Origin: Roseovarius sp. MMSF_3359
GTDB lineage: Bacteria; Pseudomonadota; Alphaproteobacteria; Rhodobacterales; Rhodobacteraceae
NCBI RefSeq assembly: GCF_030733385.1
Contig: NZ_JASHJC010000001.1
Location: forward strand, 478,383-542,382
Direction: 5' to 3'
DNA length: 64,000 bases
Part shown: in pieces, positions 16,573 to 26,409 of the stretch
Position numbering within the stretch: position 1 is the stretch's first letter
How the letters are laid out: each line of letters opens with the position of its first letter
Notes under the pieces: model-generated
Told to the model about the DNA's origin: nothing
The model's input: only the letters and a program-made list of their open reading frames with translations
The model's database searches: none
Position numbers and translations under genes: made by a program

Positions 16573-19002
16573 TCAACCGGCCTCAGCCGGGGTCATGTGG
16601 CGCAGGCGCAGCGCATTGCTCAGCACGAAAACCGACGAAAGCGCCATCGCACCCGCCGCAAGCATCGGCGACAAGAGCAGGCCGGTCAGCGGATAGAGAA
16701 CCCCCGCCGCGACCGGCAGGAGGGCCACGTTATACGCGAATGCCCAGAACAGGTTCTGCCGGATGTTGCGCATGGTCCGGCGCGAAATGTCGCGCGCCCG
16801 CAAGACGCCGTTCAGGTCGCCGGACATCAGCACCACATCGGCCGCTTCGATGGCCACGTCGGTACCGCTGCCCACGGCCAGTCCGATGTCGGCCTCCGCC
16901 AGGGCGGGCGCGTCGTTGATGCCGTCGCCGACAAATCCCACGGGTCCGAACCGGTCGCGTAGGGCAGCGATTGCGGCCACCTTGCCGTCCGGCAAAACTT
17001 CGGCGGTGACGTGGTCGATGCCAAGCTCATCGGCGATGGCCCGGGCGGTGGGTGCGACATCGCCGGTCACCATCGCAACCTTCAGGCCACCCGCCTGCAA
17101 CCCTTTGACGACGGCGCGGCTGGTGGGTTTGATCGGGTCCGAGATGCCCAGGACCGCGGCGAGCTGTCCGTCGATTGCCGCAAAGACCGGCGTCTGCGCC
17201 GCGCGGGCCATGTCGTCCGCTGCACCCATGAGCGCCGCGCAATCAATGCCTTCTTGCCGCATCAGGCGGGCCGTGCCGACGAGCACATCGCGCCCGGCCA
17301 CCTGCGCGCGCAGGCCCGAGCCGCCGATAGCCGTGAAACCCGATACCGCAGGAAGCTCGTGCCCCTCCGCCGCCGCCTCTACCGCGCGGGCGAGCGGGTG
17401 TTCGGACTGTGTTTCCGCCGCGGCGATCAGGGGCAGGACCTCGTCGCGCTTCCACCCCTCCGCAAGGTCGATCCGCGTCACGCTAGGACGGCCTTCGGTC
17501 AACGTCCCGGTCTTGTCGAAGGCGATGGCCCGTAGGGCGTCCATGCCCTGCAACGCCTCGCCCTTGCGGAAAAGAACGCCCAGTTCGGCGGCGCGACCCG
17601 TCCCGACCATGATCGAGGTCGGGGTGGCCAGGCCCATGGCGCAGGGGCAGGCGATGATAAGCACCGACACGCCCGCGACGAGCGCATGGCTCAGCGCCGG
17701 TGCCGGGCCGACAAGGCTCCAGATCAGCACCGTCAACAGGGCCAGGGCGATGACGATAGGCACAAAGACCCGCACCACCCGATCGGCCAGTGCCTGGATC
17801 GGGAGTTTCGCCCCCTGCGCCCGTTCGACCATGGCGATGATCTGCGCCAGAACCGTGTCGCGGCCAACCCTTGTCGCCCGAAACCGCAACACACCATTGC
17901 CGTTGATCGTACCGCCGACGACCTCGTCACCGGCGGATTTGGCAACCGGCATCGGTTCTCCGGAGATCATGCTTTCGTCAACGAAAGAGCTGCCATCGGT
18001 CACTATGCCATCCACCGCAATCCGCTCGCCGGGGCGGACATGCACGATGTCATCCGGCACGACATGGTCGATGGCAATTTCGGTCGGCGTGCCATCACGC
18101 TCGACCCGCGCGGTTTTGGGTTGCAGTCCGATCAGGGTGCGGATGGCCGCGCCGGTCCGGCCACGGGCACGCGCCTCCAGCCACCGGCCCAGAAGGATCA
18201 GCGTAACGATCACCGCCGCCGCCTCGAAATAGACCGCGGCCGTGCCCTCCGGCAGAAGGGCGGGGGCAAAAAGTGCGACGGTCGAGAAGGACCAGGCCGC
18301 GCCAGTCCCAAGCGCCACGAGGCTGTTCATATCCGGCGCTGCGCGGATCAGGGCGGGCAGTCCCCGGGTGAAAAACGCCCGACCCGGCCAGATCAGGACA
18401 AGGGTGGTCAGGATGAATTGCAGCGTCCAGGCGTTGGTACGACCGATCATCGCATCAATGAGGTCGCCCATGCCGGGGATGAAGTGACGTCCCATCTCCA
18501 TCACGAAAACGGGCAGTGTCATTGCCGCGGCGATCAGAAAGGCGCGTTTGGCAGGTTGAATTTCGTCCGTTTCGGTTTCCATCTCGGTTGGTACGGATGG
18601 ATATCCCGCCTGCGTCAACCGTTGCGACAGGTCATGGCCGTCGGTCATGCCCGCCAGGTACCTGACCTCGGCACGGCGGCTCGCCAGGTTGACGTTGGCC
18701 GCGAGGACACCGGGAATGGTGGTAAGGACATCTTCGGCTTTGCCCACGCAACTGGCGCAGCTAAGGCCTTGGACGGTCAGGGAAACTGTGGCCTCACGCG
18801 CGGGATAGTTAGCGGCCTTGAGCGCCCCCGTCACGTCGCCAAGATCCGCCCCCGTCATCTCCATGCGCGCGGTTCCTGCGGCGAAATTGACGGCAACCCC
18901 CTGCACGCCCGGCAGGGCGGTCAACGCGCGCTCCGCCCGGCCCGCGCAACTGGCGCAGGACATGCCGTCGATTTCCAGGTTCACCGTGACAGGGTCCGCC
19001 AT
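16573..19002 (-). CDS. copA: Copper-exporting P1B-type ATPase CopA
   Basis: An 809-aa Cu(I) efflux pump. Two N-terminal heavy-metal domains carry CASC at residues 16-19 and 82-85. Membrane helices follow, then the actuator TGE equivalent (SGEP), the transmembrane metal site CPC ([12 protein letters not shown]), the phosphorylation motif DKTGTLT, the nucleotide-binding HP pair (SEHPLA) and [15 protein letters not shown] place the start at ATG 19002 ([13 protein letters not shown]), with GAGAGG upstream; the longer frame to a GTG at 19032 would overlap the -10 box of the CueR-type promoter. The ATPase exports Cu+ from cytoplasm to periplasm. Confidence 0.95.
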   Translation of the reverse strand: MADPVTVNLEIDGMSCASCAGRAERALTALPGVQGVAVNFAAGTARMEMTGADLGDVTGALKAANYPAREATVSLTVQGLSCASCVGKAEDVLTTIPGVLAANVNLASRRAEVRYLAGMTDGHDLSQRLTQAGYPSVPTEMETETDEIQPAKRAFLIAAAMTLPVFVMEMGRHFIPGMGDLIDAMIGRTNAWTLQFILTTLVLIWPGRAFFTRGLPALIRAAPDMNSLVALGTGAAWSFSTVALFAPALLPEGTAAVYFEAAAVIVTLILLGRWLEARARGRTGAAIRTLIGLQPKTARVERDGTPTEIAIDHVVPDDIVHVRPGERIAVDGIVTDGSSFVDESMISGEPMPVAKSAGDEVVGGTINGNGVLRFRATRVGRDTVLAQIIAMVERAQGAKLPIQALADRVVRVFVPIVIALALLTVLIWSLVGPAPALSHALVAGVSVLIIACPCAMGLATPTSIMVGTGRAAELGVLFRKGEALQGMDALRAIAFDKTGTLTEGRPSVTRIDLAEGWKRDEVLPLIAAAETQSEHPLARAVEAAAEGHELPAVSGFTAIGGSGLRAQVAGRDVLVGTARLMRQEGIDCAALMGAADDMARAAQTPVFAAIDGQLAAVLGISDPIKPTSRAVVKGLQAGGLKVAMVTGDVAPTARAIADELGIDHVTAEVLPDGKVAAIAALRDRFGPVGFVGDGINDAPALAEADIGLAVGSGTDVAIEAADVVLMSGDLNGVLRARDISRRTMRNIRQNLFWAFAYNVALLPVAAGVLYPLTGLLLSPMLAAGAMALSSVFVLSNALRLRHMTPAEAG

Positions 19003-19031
19003 GGCCTCTCGATCCTCATATGTCAGTGACA

Positions 19032-19062
19032 CAGATAAGGGCTCCAGTCACTGGAAGGTCAA
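19032..19062 (-). promoter_or_regulatory. CueR/MerR-type promoter of copA
   Basis: On the minus strand a -35 TTGACC (19062-19057) and a -10 TATCTG/TTATCT (19037-19032 or 19038-19033) are separated by 19 or 18 nt, the long spacer typical of MerR-activated promoters. The spacer holds the dyad CCAGT-G-ACTGG, within CTTCCAGTGACTGGAG, like known CueR boxes. It lies just upstream of the copA start and just after the thioesterase stop. Confidence 0.72.
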
Positions 19063-19072
19063 GGGGGTCAGG

Positions 19073-19489
19073 TCATTCCATGCGGCGATATCGAAAGACA
19101 CCGGTGGCCGTCGCGATAATCGTGCCAGCATCATCGCTTACCTTGCCTTCGGCAAAGTAGGTCTTCTGCCCCCCGCCGGTCCGCCATCCTTCGGCGATCA
19201 GACGGTTGCCGCTGGCCTGCGCCAGGTAATTCACCGTCAACGACAATGTGAGCGCCATCTGCCGCCGGTCAGGGTCACCGGTATAGCATCCGGCAAAGCC
19301 CATGGCGCTGTCCAACAGGGTGGCGTGGACACCCCCGTGCGGCAACCCCTGCCGGTTCATCAGGAACGCGGTCAGCGGAACTTCGATCCGGGCGAAATCC
19401 GGTTGCCAGGCGGTCATCTCAAAACCCAGATGCTGTTGCAGCGGATAGCTGTCTTCTATCAGCCTGGGGTCAAGTTCTGGCGTTGTCAT
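19073..19489 (-). CDS. PaaI-family hotdog thioesterase
   Basis: A 138-aa single hotdog domain. LPHGGVHATLLDSAMGFAG near residues 49-67 is the family's central helix with the H-G-G and the acidic residue (Asp60) that activates water on acyl-CoA. The following strands (ALTLSLTVNYLAQA, GTIIATATGVFRY) are typical. It hydrolyses an acyl- or aryl-CoA ester, unknown which. It overlaps the phosphotransferase gene by 4 nt; together they suggest a small acyl-CoA salvage operon. Confidence 0.85.
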   Translation of the reverse strand: MTTPELDPRLIEDSYPLQQHLGFEMTAWQPDFARIEVPLTAFLMNRQGLPHGGVHATLLDSAMGFAGCYTGDPDRRQMALTLSLTVNYLAQASGNRLIAEGWRTGGGQKTYFAEGKVSDDAGTIIATATGVFRYRRME

Positions 19490-20544
19490 TCGCAGCCTTT
19501 CGCAGCGGCCAACCCCTGTCGGGCGAAGGCGGGCACATGCGCGCCCAGCCTGAGGGCACGCGCCGGGTCAGAGGCGTTGCCATCCAGCGCGCGTTTCTTC
19601 ACGCCCTGCAATATCGCGCCCATGCGGAAATAGCAAAAGGCCAGGTAGAAGTTGAAATTCTCTATGTGTTTCAACCCTCTGCGCCTGCAATATGTGTCGA
19701 TAAACCGGGCGTCACTCCACAAACCGTTCGCCGTGCGATCCACACCGTCCAACCCGCGCCCCTCGCGGCCGGGGGGCATCTGCCATTGCATGATGACACT
19801 GGCCAGATCGGCATAGGGATGACCGATGGTGGACAATTCCCAATCCAGAACCGCACGGCATTCGGTCCCGTCGGGCGCGAAAAGCAGGTTGTCGAGACGA
19901 TAATCCCCATGGACCAGCGTGCGCTGCCCATCATCCTCGGGCAAATGCGCGTCAAGCCATCCGATCAGCGCGGTCATATCCGGCAAATCTTCGGTCAGGG
20001 TCGCCTGGTATTGCTGGGCCCAACGGTCCAACTGCCGCTGGTAGTAGTTGCCGCCGGGGCCGTAATCCGCCAAGCCGGTTTTTTCCAGATCAACGTCATG
20101 GATCGCGGCCAGAACGCGGTTCATCTGGTCCATCACCACCCCGCGGTCGGCCAGGGCAAGCTCCGGCAGGCGGGGGTCGTCAAAACTGCGCCCCGCGATC
20201 TCTTCCATGATGTAGAAGGCGGCGCCGAGGATGCCGTCATCTTCGCACAGGACATGCATCCGGGCGACCGGGACGTCGGTGGCCGCAAGTGCCTTTTGCA
20301 CCCGGAATTCGCGATCCACCGCGTGGGCGGATTTCAACAGAACCCCGGGCGGTTTGCGGCGCAGGACATAGGTCATGTCTTCCCCGATCAGGCGGTAGGT
20401 GGGGTTCGATTGACCACCCTCGAACTTCTCGGCACGGGTGATCGGGCGCGCGCCGGGCAGCGTGGCGCACAGCCAGTCTGAAACCGCTGAAATCTCGTCT
20501 GGGGTCATCCGCGCCAACGCCTCTTCATGGGCGAAAGGTGGCAC
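19486..20544 (-). CDS. Aminoglycoside-phosphotransferase-like kinase (ACAD10/11-type phosphotransferase family)
   Basis: A 352-aa protein-kinase-like fold. GGQSNPTYRLIGEDMTYVLRRKP near 43-65 is the nucleotide loop with the ATP-binding lysine region; VHGDYRLDNLLF (around 213-224) is the catalytic Brenner motif; DWELSTIGHPYADLA supplies the metal-binding aspartate. Homologues occur fused to or beside acyl-CoA dehydrogenases and phosphorylate hydroxyacyl-CoAs, which suits the coupled thioesterase gene. The listed start is GTG 20544; ATG 20508 (MTPDEISAV) is an alternative and neither has a convincing Shine-Dalgarno. Confidence 0.82.
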   Translation of the reverse strand: MPPFAHEEALARMTPDEISAVSDWLCATLPGARPITRAEKFEGGQSNPTYRLIGEDMTYVLRRKPPGVLLKSAHAVDREFRVQKALAATDVPVARMHVLCEDDGILGAAFYIMEEIAGRSFDDPRLPELALADRGVVMDQMNRVLAAIHDVDLEKTGLADYGPGGNYYQRQLDRWAQQYQATLTEDLPDMTALIGWLDAHLPEDDGQRTLVHGDYRLDNLLFAPDGTECRAVLDWELSTIGHPYADLASVIMQWQMPPGREGRGLDGVDRTANGLWSDARFIDTYCRRRGLKHIENFNFYLAFCYFRMGAILQGVKKRALDGNASDPARALRLGAHVPAFARQGLAAAKGCE

Positions 20545-20633
20545 AAAGGCGGCGTGGGATAAAGACCTTGACCTCTGGCATGCGGGTGACGCATTAGCAG
20601 GTCACGTTGCCAAGCCCCCGGAGAGTTCACGCC

Positions 20634-21320
20634 ATGACGTTCGACCGCAAGATCAAGATCGCCCCGTCGATCCTTTCCGCCGATTTCGCCAATTTCGGTC
20701 AGGAAATTCAATGCGTCGAGGCCGAAGGCGCCGATTGGATCCATGTCGATGTGATGGACGGGCATTTCGTCCCGAACCTGACCTTCGGCCCGCCGCTCTG
20801 CGCCGCGATCCGACCGCATATCAAGACGGTGATGGATGTGCATCTGATGATCGCGCCGGTCGATCCCTATATTGACGCCTTTGCGGAGGCGGGCGCCGAC
20901 ATCCTGACCGCGCATCTTGAGGCCGGACCGCATGTGCACCGGACGCTGCAGGCAATTCGCGGTGCTGGCTGCAAGGCTGGTCTTGCGCTCAATCCCGGCA
21001 CGGGTGTCGAGGACCTGGATTACCTGCTCGACATGGTTGACCTCATCTGTGTGATGACCGTCAATCCCGGCTTCGGTGGTCAGAAATTCATCCACAGCCA
21101 GATCGAGAAAGTGCGCAAACTGCGCGCGATGATCGGCGACCGGCCAATTCATATCGAAATCGACGGCGGCATCACGCCAGAGACCGCGCCGCTGATGGCC
21201 GAGGCGGGCGCAGATGTGCTGGTGGCCGGATCGGCGGTGTTCAAGGGCGGTTCCGTGCAAAACCCGGCCCCTTATGGCGAGAATATCCGGGCGATCCGGG
21301 CCTCGGTGGGCGACGCCTGA
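20634..21320 (+). CDS. rpe: Ribulose-phosphate 3-epimerase
   Basis: A 228-aa TIM-barrel enzyme interconverting ribulose-5-phosphate and xylulose-5-phosphate. Signature features are APSILSADFANFG with the metal-binding region, HVDVMDGHFVPNLTFGP, DVHLMI, MTVNPGFGGQKFI and EIDGGITPE. Active-site aspartates sit in VDVMDG and EIDGG as expected. ATG 20634 starts the conserved core without excess sequence. It stands alone, divergent from the phosphotransferase gene; it serves the pentose phosphate pathway. Confidence 0.95.
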   Translation: MTFDRKIKIAPSILSADFANFGQEIQCVEAEGADWIHVDVMDGHFVPNLTFGPPLCAAIRPHIKTVMDVHLMIAPVDPYIDAFAEAGADILTAHLEAGPHVHRTLQAIRGAGCKAGLALNPGTGVEDLDYLLDMVDLICVMTVNPGFGGQKFIHSQIEKVRKLRAMIGDRPIHIEIDGGITPETAPLMAEAGADVLVAGSAVFKGGSVQNPAPYGENIRAIRASVGDA

Positions 21321-21430
21321 GGAATCGCCCGCTCTTCCGGGGTGCTGAGCATCCAGAACGGTTGGAATTCCAGAGAAGAGCTTGCCCGCGCCAGGGCCGC
21401 ACCCCATAGTCGGTTCCGAGGAGGGCGGCA

Positions 21431-22711
21431 ATGGAATTGGCGGAAAAGCTCAAGGCAGAAGTGGCGGCACGGCGCGACGACCTTGTGGCGCTGACGCAAG
21501 ACTTGATCCGTATCCCGACACTCAACCCGCCCGGGCAGAACTATCGAGAGATCTGCGATTATCTGGACCGCAGGCTCTTGCGGTCGGGGTTTCACACCGA
21601 GCTGATCCGCGCGAAAGGCGCCATCGGCGACAGTGACAAATGCCCCCGCTGGAACATCATCGCCCGTCGCGAAGGCGCGCGCGCCGGGGAGTGCGTGCAT
21701 TTCAACTCTCACATCGACGTGGTTGAGGTTGGCCATGGCTGGACCACCGATCCTTTTGGCGGCGAGGTGCGCGATGGCCGCGTCTATGGGCGCGGGGCCT
21801 GTGACATGAAGGGCGGCCTGGCGGCAAGCATCGTCGCGGCGGAGGCGTTCATTGCCATCTGTCCGGACTATGCGGGCGCGATCGAGATCAGCGGTACGGC
21901 GGATGAGGAATCCGGCGGGTTCGGCGGTGTGGCCTACCTGGCCGAGAAGGGGTATTTCGCGCCCTCCCGGGTGCAGCATGTCATTATCCCGGAACCCTTG
22001 AACAAAGACCGCATCTGCCTGGGCCATCGCGGGGTCTGGTGGGCCGAGATCGAAACCAAGGGAGAGATCGCCCACGGCTCCATGCCGTTCCTTGGTGATT
22101 GCGCGGTGCGGCACATGGGGGCGGTAGTGGCCGAAATGGAGGCAAGCCTGTTTCCCGCCCTGGCGGAGAAACGCACGGACATGCCGGTCGTGCCGGACGG
22201 GGCCAAACAATCAACGCTCAACATCAATTCCATCCACGGCGGCGAGGCGGAGCAGGAGGCCGATTATACCGGCCTGCCCTCCCCATGTGTGCCGGATCGC
22301 TGCCGGATGGTGATCGACCGGCGGTTCCTGATCGAGGAGGATATCGCCGATGTCGAGGCCGAGATCCGGGCCGTCTTGGACAAGGTTCAGGCGAGCCGTG
22401 AGACGTTTGACTACGACATACGCGAATTGCACCGGGTGTTGCCGACGATGACCGACAAGGACGCGCCGGTGGTGACAGCGGCAGCGCGGGCGGTAGAGGC
22501 CACATTCGGGCATGCGCCGGATTACGTGGTCAGCCCCGGCACCTATGACCAGAAACATATCGACCGGATTGGGCGGCTGAAAAACTGCATCGCCTATGGG
22601 CCGGGTATCCTGGACCTTGCGCACAAGCCGGACGAATATGTGGGGATCGAGGATATGGTACAGTCGGCGCAGGTGATGGCACTGACCTTGCAGGACTTGC
22701 TGACGGTGTGA
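21431..22711 (+). CDS. M20-family deacylase (ArgE/DapE type)
   Basis: A 426-aa dinuclear-zinc amidohydrolase. HIDVVE near residue 95 (H-x-D), GRGACDMKGG with the bridging aspartate, TADEES with the catalytic glutamate pair, and EPLNKD for a further ligand are all present, and KHIDRIG near the end holds the last histidine. The family includes acetylornithine deacetylase, succinyl-diaminopimelate desuccinylase and several catabolic N-acyl amino acid hydrolases. There is no arginine or lysine biosynthesis gene nearby, so a catabolic deacylase is more likely. Substrate unknown. GGAGGGCGGCA precedes the ATG. Confidence 0.85.
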   Translation: MELAEKLKAEVAARRDDLVALTQDLIRIPTLNPPGQNYREICDYLDRRLLRSGFHTELIRAKGAIGDSDKCPRWNIIARREGARAGECVHFNSHIDVVEVGHGWTTDPFGGEVRDGRVYGRGACDMKGGLAASIVAAEAFIAICPDYAGAIEISGTADEESGGFGGVAYLAEKGYFAPSRVQHVIIPEPLNKDRICLGHRGVWWAEIETKGEIAHGSMPFLGDCAVRHMGAVVAEMEASLFPALAEKRTDMPVVPDGAKQSTLNINSIHGGEAEQEADYTGLPSPCVPDRCRMVIDRRFLIEEDIADVEAEIRAVLDKVQASRETFDYDIRELHRVLPTMTDKDAPVVTAAARAVEATFGHAPDYVVSPGTYDQKHIDRIGRLKNCIAYGPGILDLAHKPDEYVGIEDMVQSAQVMALTLQDLLTV

Positions 22712-22830
22712 TGGCCGCTTTCGGGTAGCGGTTTTCATGGGACGCGCTGCGGGAACAGGTATTTGGTCTGCAATCCTTTTGCAGTGGTTTACGGATAAAG
22801 TGGCCCTTCGATCACCATCGCAACATAGGG

Positions 22831-22964
22831 CATCGCCCGACCGCGGGTGGGCGCACCCAAGTGGTTCATCGCACTTTATGGTGACGTATCCCTCCAACAA
22901 TCGTTGGGATTGAAACGGTGACGAAGCGCCCGCCCATGGGGCGGTCGGGCGCTGCCCGGCGGTG
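22831..22964 (-). repeat. Dispersed intergenic repeat, copy A
   Basis: Read on the minus strand, this segment aligns without gaps to 41161-41300 on the plus strand. The block starting at 22964 matches at 39 of 43 positions and includes GGGCAGCG, CCATGGGCG and GCGCTTCGT; a second block around CCATAAA-TGCGATGAA is also well kept. Copy A can form a strong hairpin (GCGCCCG ... CGGGCGC). It fills most of the 320-nt gap between the M20 deacylase and the KsdD-like gene, and I see no gene in that gap. Confidence 0.72.
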
Positions 22965-23031
22965 CTGCGCACCTTGATTCCGGGCGGGGGCAATGTCCGC
23001 AATGGGCTCTAAGCGGTCGCTCGTTTTCTAC

Positions 23032-24675
23032 TCAGGCACTTTGTCCTGCCTTCATCCCCGAGAAAACACACCCGCCTAGAAACGTGCCTTCGAGCGCGTT
23101 GTAACCATGATAGCCGCCACCGCCGAAGCCGGCGACCTCGCCCGCGGCATAAAGCCCATCGAAAATTGTCCCATCGTCGCGCAAGACCCGCCCGGCAAGA
23201 TCGGTGTGCAGCCCGCCCAGTGATTTACGGGTGAGGATGTTGAGACGCACCGCAATCAGCGGGCCGTTCTTGGGATCAAGGATGGCATGGGGTTTGGCGG
23301 TGCGGATCAGCTTGTCGCCCAGATAGGTCCGCGCGTGGTTTATGGCGTTGATCTGTGCATCCTCTGCCACGGGGTCGTCCAGGGCGGCGTCACGCGCGGC
23401 GATCTGGCCGCGCACATGGTCGAGCGCGAGAGGGGCGCCGGGCATCAGCCGGTTCATGCCCGCCACGAGGGTTTCGAGGTCATCGGCCACGACGAAATCC
23501 GTACCCTTCTCCTTGAACGCTTCGACCGCGCGGGTGGCGCCTTTGCCCAGCCGTTCGCGCAGGACGTTAAGCCATTTGCCGGATGTCAGGTCGGGGTTCT
23601 GTTCGCTGCCTGACAGGGCAAACTCCTTTTCGATGATCTTCTGCGTCAGGATGAACCAGCTATGCTCATGCCCGGCGGCGAGGATGCGTTTGAGCGTCGA
23701 GAGCGTGTCAAAGCCGGGCATGCAGGGCGGCTCCATCCGGTCGCCATTGCCGTCAAGCCAGACCGACGAGGGGCCGGGCAGCACCCGAATGCCATGGTTG
23801 GGCCAGATCGGATTCCAATTGCGCAACCCTTCGCAATAATGCCACATCCGGTCTTCGTTGATCGCCCCGGCACCCGCGGCCTTGGCCACGGCCTGCATCT
23901 GTCCATCGACATAATCCGGCACGCCGGAGACCATATGCGCCGGTGGCTCTCCCAGCCGGTCACGTGGCCAAAGGGCGCGTACCGCGTCATGGTCGCCACC
24001 GATCCCGCCTGACGCCACCACGATGCTTTCGGCTGCAAAAGAGAACTCGCCTGTTACGTCCCGCGTCGTCGACGCCCCGCGGGGCGCGTAATCCACGTCA
24101 AGGATCTCTCCGGAAACGCCGGTTGCGCGGCCGTCGGTGACATCAATCCGGGACACGCGGTGGCGAAAGGCGTGGCGCAGAAGGCCAATGTCGATCGCCG
24201 CATTGGCCAGACGGATGAAGGGGGCAACAACGCCTTCGCCGGTGCCCCAGGTGATGTGAAAACGCGGAACGGAATTGCCATGACCACCCGCCGCCGCGCC
24301 GCCGCGTTCGGCCCAGCCCACAACCGGGAACCACCGCATGCCCAACTCGCGCAGGTAGCTGCGCATCGTGCCGCTGGCAAACTCCAGATAGGCATCGGCC
24401 CATTGCCGTGGCATGTCGTCTTCGGGGCGGTCAAACTGCGCGCTGCCGAGCCAGTCCTGCCGTGCAAGTTCCGGGCTGTCGCGGATACCCATGCGGCGCT
24501 GTTCGGGGGTATCGACCATGAAGAGGCCCCCAAGGGACCAAAACGCCTGACCGCCCATGGATTGCGGTCCCTCCTGGTCGATGAGGATGACGCGGCGACC
24601 GCGATTTGTCGCTTCATGTGCCGCGACGAGGCCTGCCAATCCACTCCCGATAATGACTACATCGGCCTTAATCAT
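23032..24675 (-). CDS. FAD-binding dehydrogenase, 3-ketosteroid-dehydrogenase-like
   Basis: A 547-aa flavoprotein of the fumarate-reductase/KsdD superfamily. The N-terminal Rossmann motif is VVIIGSGLAGLVAAHEA, followed by GGQAFWSLGGLFMVD; the second FAD segment is VVASGGIGGD near 224-233, and the C-terminal LYAAGEVAGFGGGGYHGYNALEGTFLGGCVFSG closes the FAD site. The long annotated group COG3573 of proteins with this layout has no settled substrate. It stands alone on the minus strand between the repeat and the CreD-like gene. Confidence 0.8.
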   Translation of the reverse strand: MIKADVVIIGSGLAGLVAAHEATNRGRRVILIDQEGPQSMGGQAFWSLGGLFMVDTPEQRRMGIRDSPELARQDWLGSAQFDRPEDDMPRQWADAYLEFASGTMRSYLRELGMRWFPVVGWAERGGAAAGGHGNSVPRFHITWGTGEGVVAPFIRLANAAIDIGLLRHAFRHRVSRIDVTDGRATGVSGEILDVDYAPRGASTTRDVTGEFSFAAESIVVASGGIGGDHDAVRALWPRDRLGEPPAHMVSGVPDYVDGQMQAVAKAAGAGAINEDRMWHYCEGLRNWNPIWPNHGIRVLPGPSSVWLDGNGDRMEPPCMPGFDTLSTLKRILAAGHEHSWFILTQKIIEKEFALSGSEQNPDLTSGKWLNVLRERLGKGATRAVEAFKEKGTDFVVADDLETLVAGMNRLMPGAPLALDHVRGQIAARDAALDDPVAEDAQINAINHARTYLGDKLIRTAKPHAILDPKNGPLIAVRLNILTRKSLGGLHTDLAGRVLRDDGTIFDGLYAAGEVAGFGGGGYHGYNALEGTFLGGCVFSGMKAGQSA

Positions 24676-24743
24676 GGCCCGCTCCCCAACACAATTGACC
24701 CCAGCCTAGCAAAAGGCCGGGGTCTTTGGACAGGAAAGTTTTG

Positions 24744-26171
24744 TTAACCCTGCGGCACCGGCGCTTCGGGCGGCGCGGCGGGTGGGCGGCGGAACCAGCC
24801 GCGACCGGATTTTGCGGTTTTCTCACCATACCAGTTTTCGTTGCGCGTGGCGTACATAGTGCCGGCCACCGCGGCAAAGGCCAGGACCGACCCCGCCAGG
24901 AGCGCGTAATCGGCACTGCGCAGGATTAGGTAGAGCACCGCGTAAAGCAGGGTCAGGAGCAGCCCCAGCACGACTGTCCGCTTGCCGAGCGCAAGGGCGG
25001 TAGCGCCATAGGCCGTGACCAGCGTGACCGTCGCCGCACCGGAGATCAGATAGGCCAAGCCAAAACCCAACTGCTCGGCCAGGGCCAGCATCAGCAGGAA
25101 GAAAGTCGACTGCGCGAGGCCAACCAGCAGGTATTGCACCGGATGGGTCGGGCGTTTGGCCTGTCCTTCGATCAGGAAAATGGTCAGGAAGGTCAGCGCG
25201 ATGAACATCAGGCCATAGCGCGCTGCGCGATAGGATTTCTGATAAAAATCATTCGGCTGGTAGAAATCGACGCCAAAGCTGGCGGCATGGCGGGCGGTGT
25301 GTTCCTGGCTGCTGCGCGACACCTGCGGCAGCGGGCGCGCCAGATGGGGGATCAGCCAATGCGCCGAAAACCCTTCGTCAGAGATCTCAGGGTCGGTCGG
25401 AAGAAAAGCACCGCGAAAGGACGGATGCGCCCAATCGCTGGTCATGGTCACTTCGCTGTCACGTCCCACGGGCGCGATTGAAAGGGAATGCGCGCCGTTG
25501 AACCCCAGCAAGAGCTTGTAGCTTCCCTGCTTGCGCGGATCACCCGTCGGCGCGCGCAGGCCCCCGGTGCTGTTGTCGCCGGGGGCGAGCGGCTCGATCT
25601 GGAGCGGCTTGGCATCGGCGGTCAATTCGGCCACCCCGCGGAGCGCGTGGTTAGAACTGACCCTGAGTTCAATTTCGGCCTTGTCCCACATTGCCACCTC
25701 CTTGCCCCGCAATGCGTCGGCAATCAGTTCGGTCGGAAAGTCAAAACTCATCTCCGCCGCGGCGGTATAGACCGGCACAGTGAAAATGCCACGATGGCGT
25801 TCCTGCGTCGTGGTGTCGATCCTGGTCGTGAACTGACCGGGATAGAGGTAGACCGGATCGCGGTTGACCGTCTTTTCCACATCGACATGCCGAAAAATCG
25901 GCTTGTCATTGTCGTTAAGCCTCTGAAGGCCGCTGAGCGGGTCGAGCACCGGCTGCTTTTCCCGCACGGTGACGGTCTCCTGCACCGGCACGACCAGGAC
26001 CGGCCCGCTAATCAATTGCCGGCCGCCCCATTCCTGACCGACGCTGTCGCGGGTGAGACGGTTGTAATTGGCACGATCATTGATGATCTCGCCGACGAAG
26101 AGGATCGGGATGAACATGAGGAGGATGAGAAAGCCGACGGTGATGAACCTCAGGCCGGGGGATCGTAGCAT
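24744..26171 (-). CDS. creD: CreD-family inner-membrane protein
   Basis: A 475-aa protein resembling E. coli CreD (Cet). It has one N-terminal membrane anchor (GLRFITVGFLILLMFIPILFV), a large periplasmic region of about 270 residues, and six or so closely spaced membrane segments from about residue 300 onwards (YGLMFIALTFLTIFLIE..., YLLVGLAQSTFFLLML..., LLLTLLYAVLYLIL...). In enterobacteria CreD is linked to the CreBC system and colicin E2 tolerance; no creBC is present here. I start at ATG 26171, because upstream in-frame sequence is not protein-like. Biochemical function is unknown. Confidence 0.8.
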   Translation of the reverse strand: MLRSPGLRFITVGFLILLMFIPILFVGEIINDRANYNRLTRDSVGQEWGGRQLISGPVLVVPVQETVTVREKQPVLDPLSGLQRLNDNDKPIFRHVDVEKTVNRDPVYLYPGQFTTRIDTTTQERHRGIFTVPVYTAAAEMSFDFPTELIADALRGKEVAMWDKAEIELRVSSNHALRGVAELTADAKPLQIEPLAPGDNSTGGLRAPTGDPRKQGSYKLLLGFNGAHSLSIAPVGRDSEVTMTSDWAHPSFRGAFLPTDPEISDEGFSAHWLIPHLARPLPQVSRSSQEHTARHAASFGVDFYQPNDFYQKSYRAARYGLMFIALTFLTIFLIEGQAKRPTHPVQYLLVGLAQSTFFLLMLALAEQLGFGLAYLISGAATVTLVTAYGATALALGKRTVVLGLLLTLLYAVLYLILRSADYALLAGSVLAFAAVAGTMYATRNENWYGEKTAKSGRGWFRRPPAAPPEAPVPQG

Positions 26172-26371
26172 CTTTGCACTTCCTTGCTGATGAATGTCTC
26201 CCAGCATTAGGGGTGCAACTGTGCAGAGGCCGTCGGGGCGGTCGTGCAGATTTTCAGCAGATTTCGGTGTTTGGCGATCTAAGGGGAAAGGTTGGATGCA
26301 TCGGCGGAATCCATCCCCCGTATGGGGCACGGGCAAGGTTTGGTGCCGGTTCGTAGTCCCAAAAGGGTCAT

Positions 26372-26393
26372 CGGGTGGCCGGAGGGCCACCCG
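26372..26393 (-). terminator. Hairpin downstream of the 64-aa gene
   Basis: A perfect 9-bp stem CGGGTGGCC/GGCCACCCG with a 4-nt loop, 17 nt past the stop codon of the minus-strand 64-aa gene. The following minus-strand sequence has only a short T-run (CTTTT), so it may terminate weakly or protect the 3' end. Confidence 0.5.
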
Positions 26394-26409
26394 GATCAGT
26401 CGTTTGCGG

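Noticed and set aside
17686..19029. 447-aa open frame on the plus strand opposite copA
   Set aside because: Antisense shadow of the copper ATPase; long frames on the opposite strand are expected at this GC content.
22211..23002. Minus-strand frame reaching through the intergenic repeat copy A
   Set aside because: Most of it lies opposite the M20 deacylase gene; only the short repeat part is of interest and is reported as a repeat.
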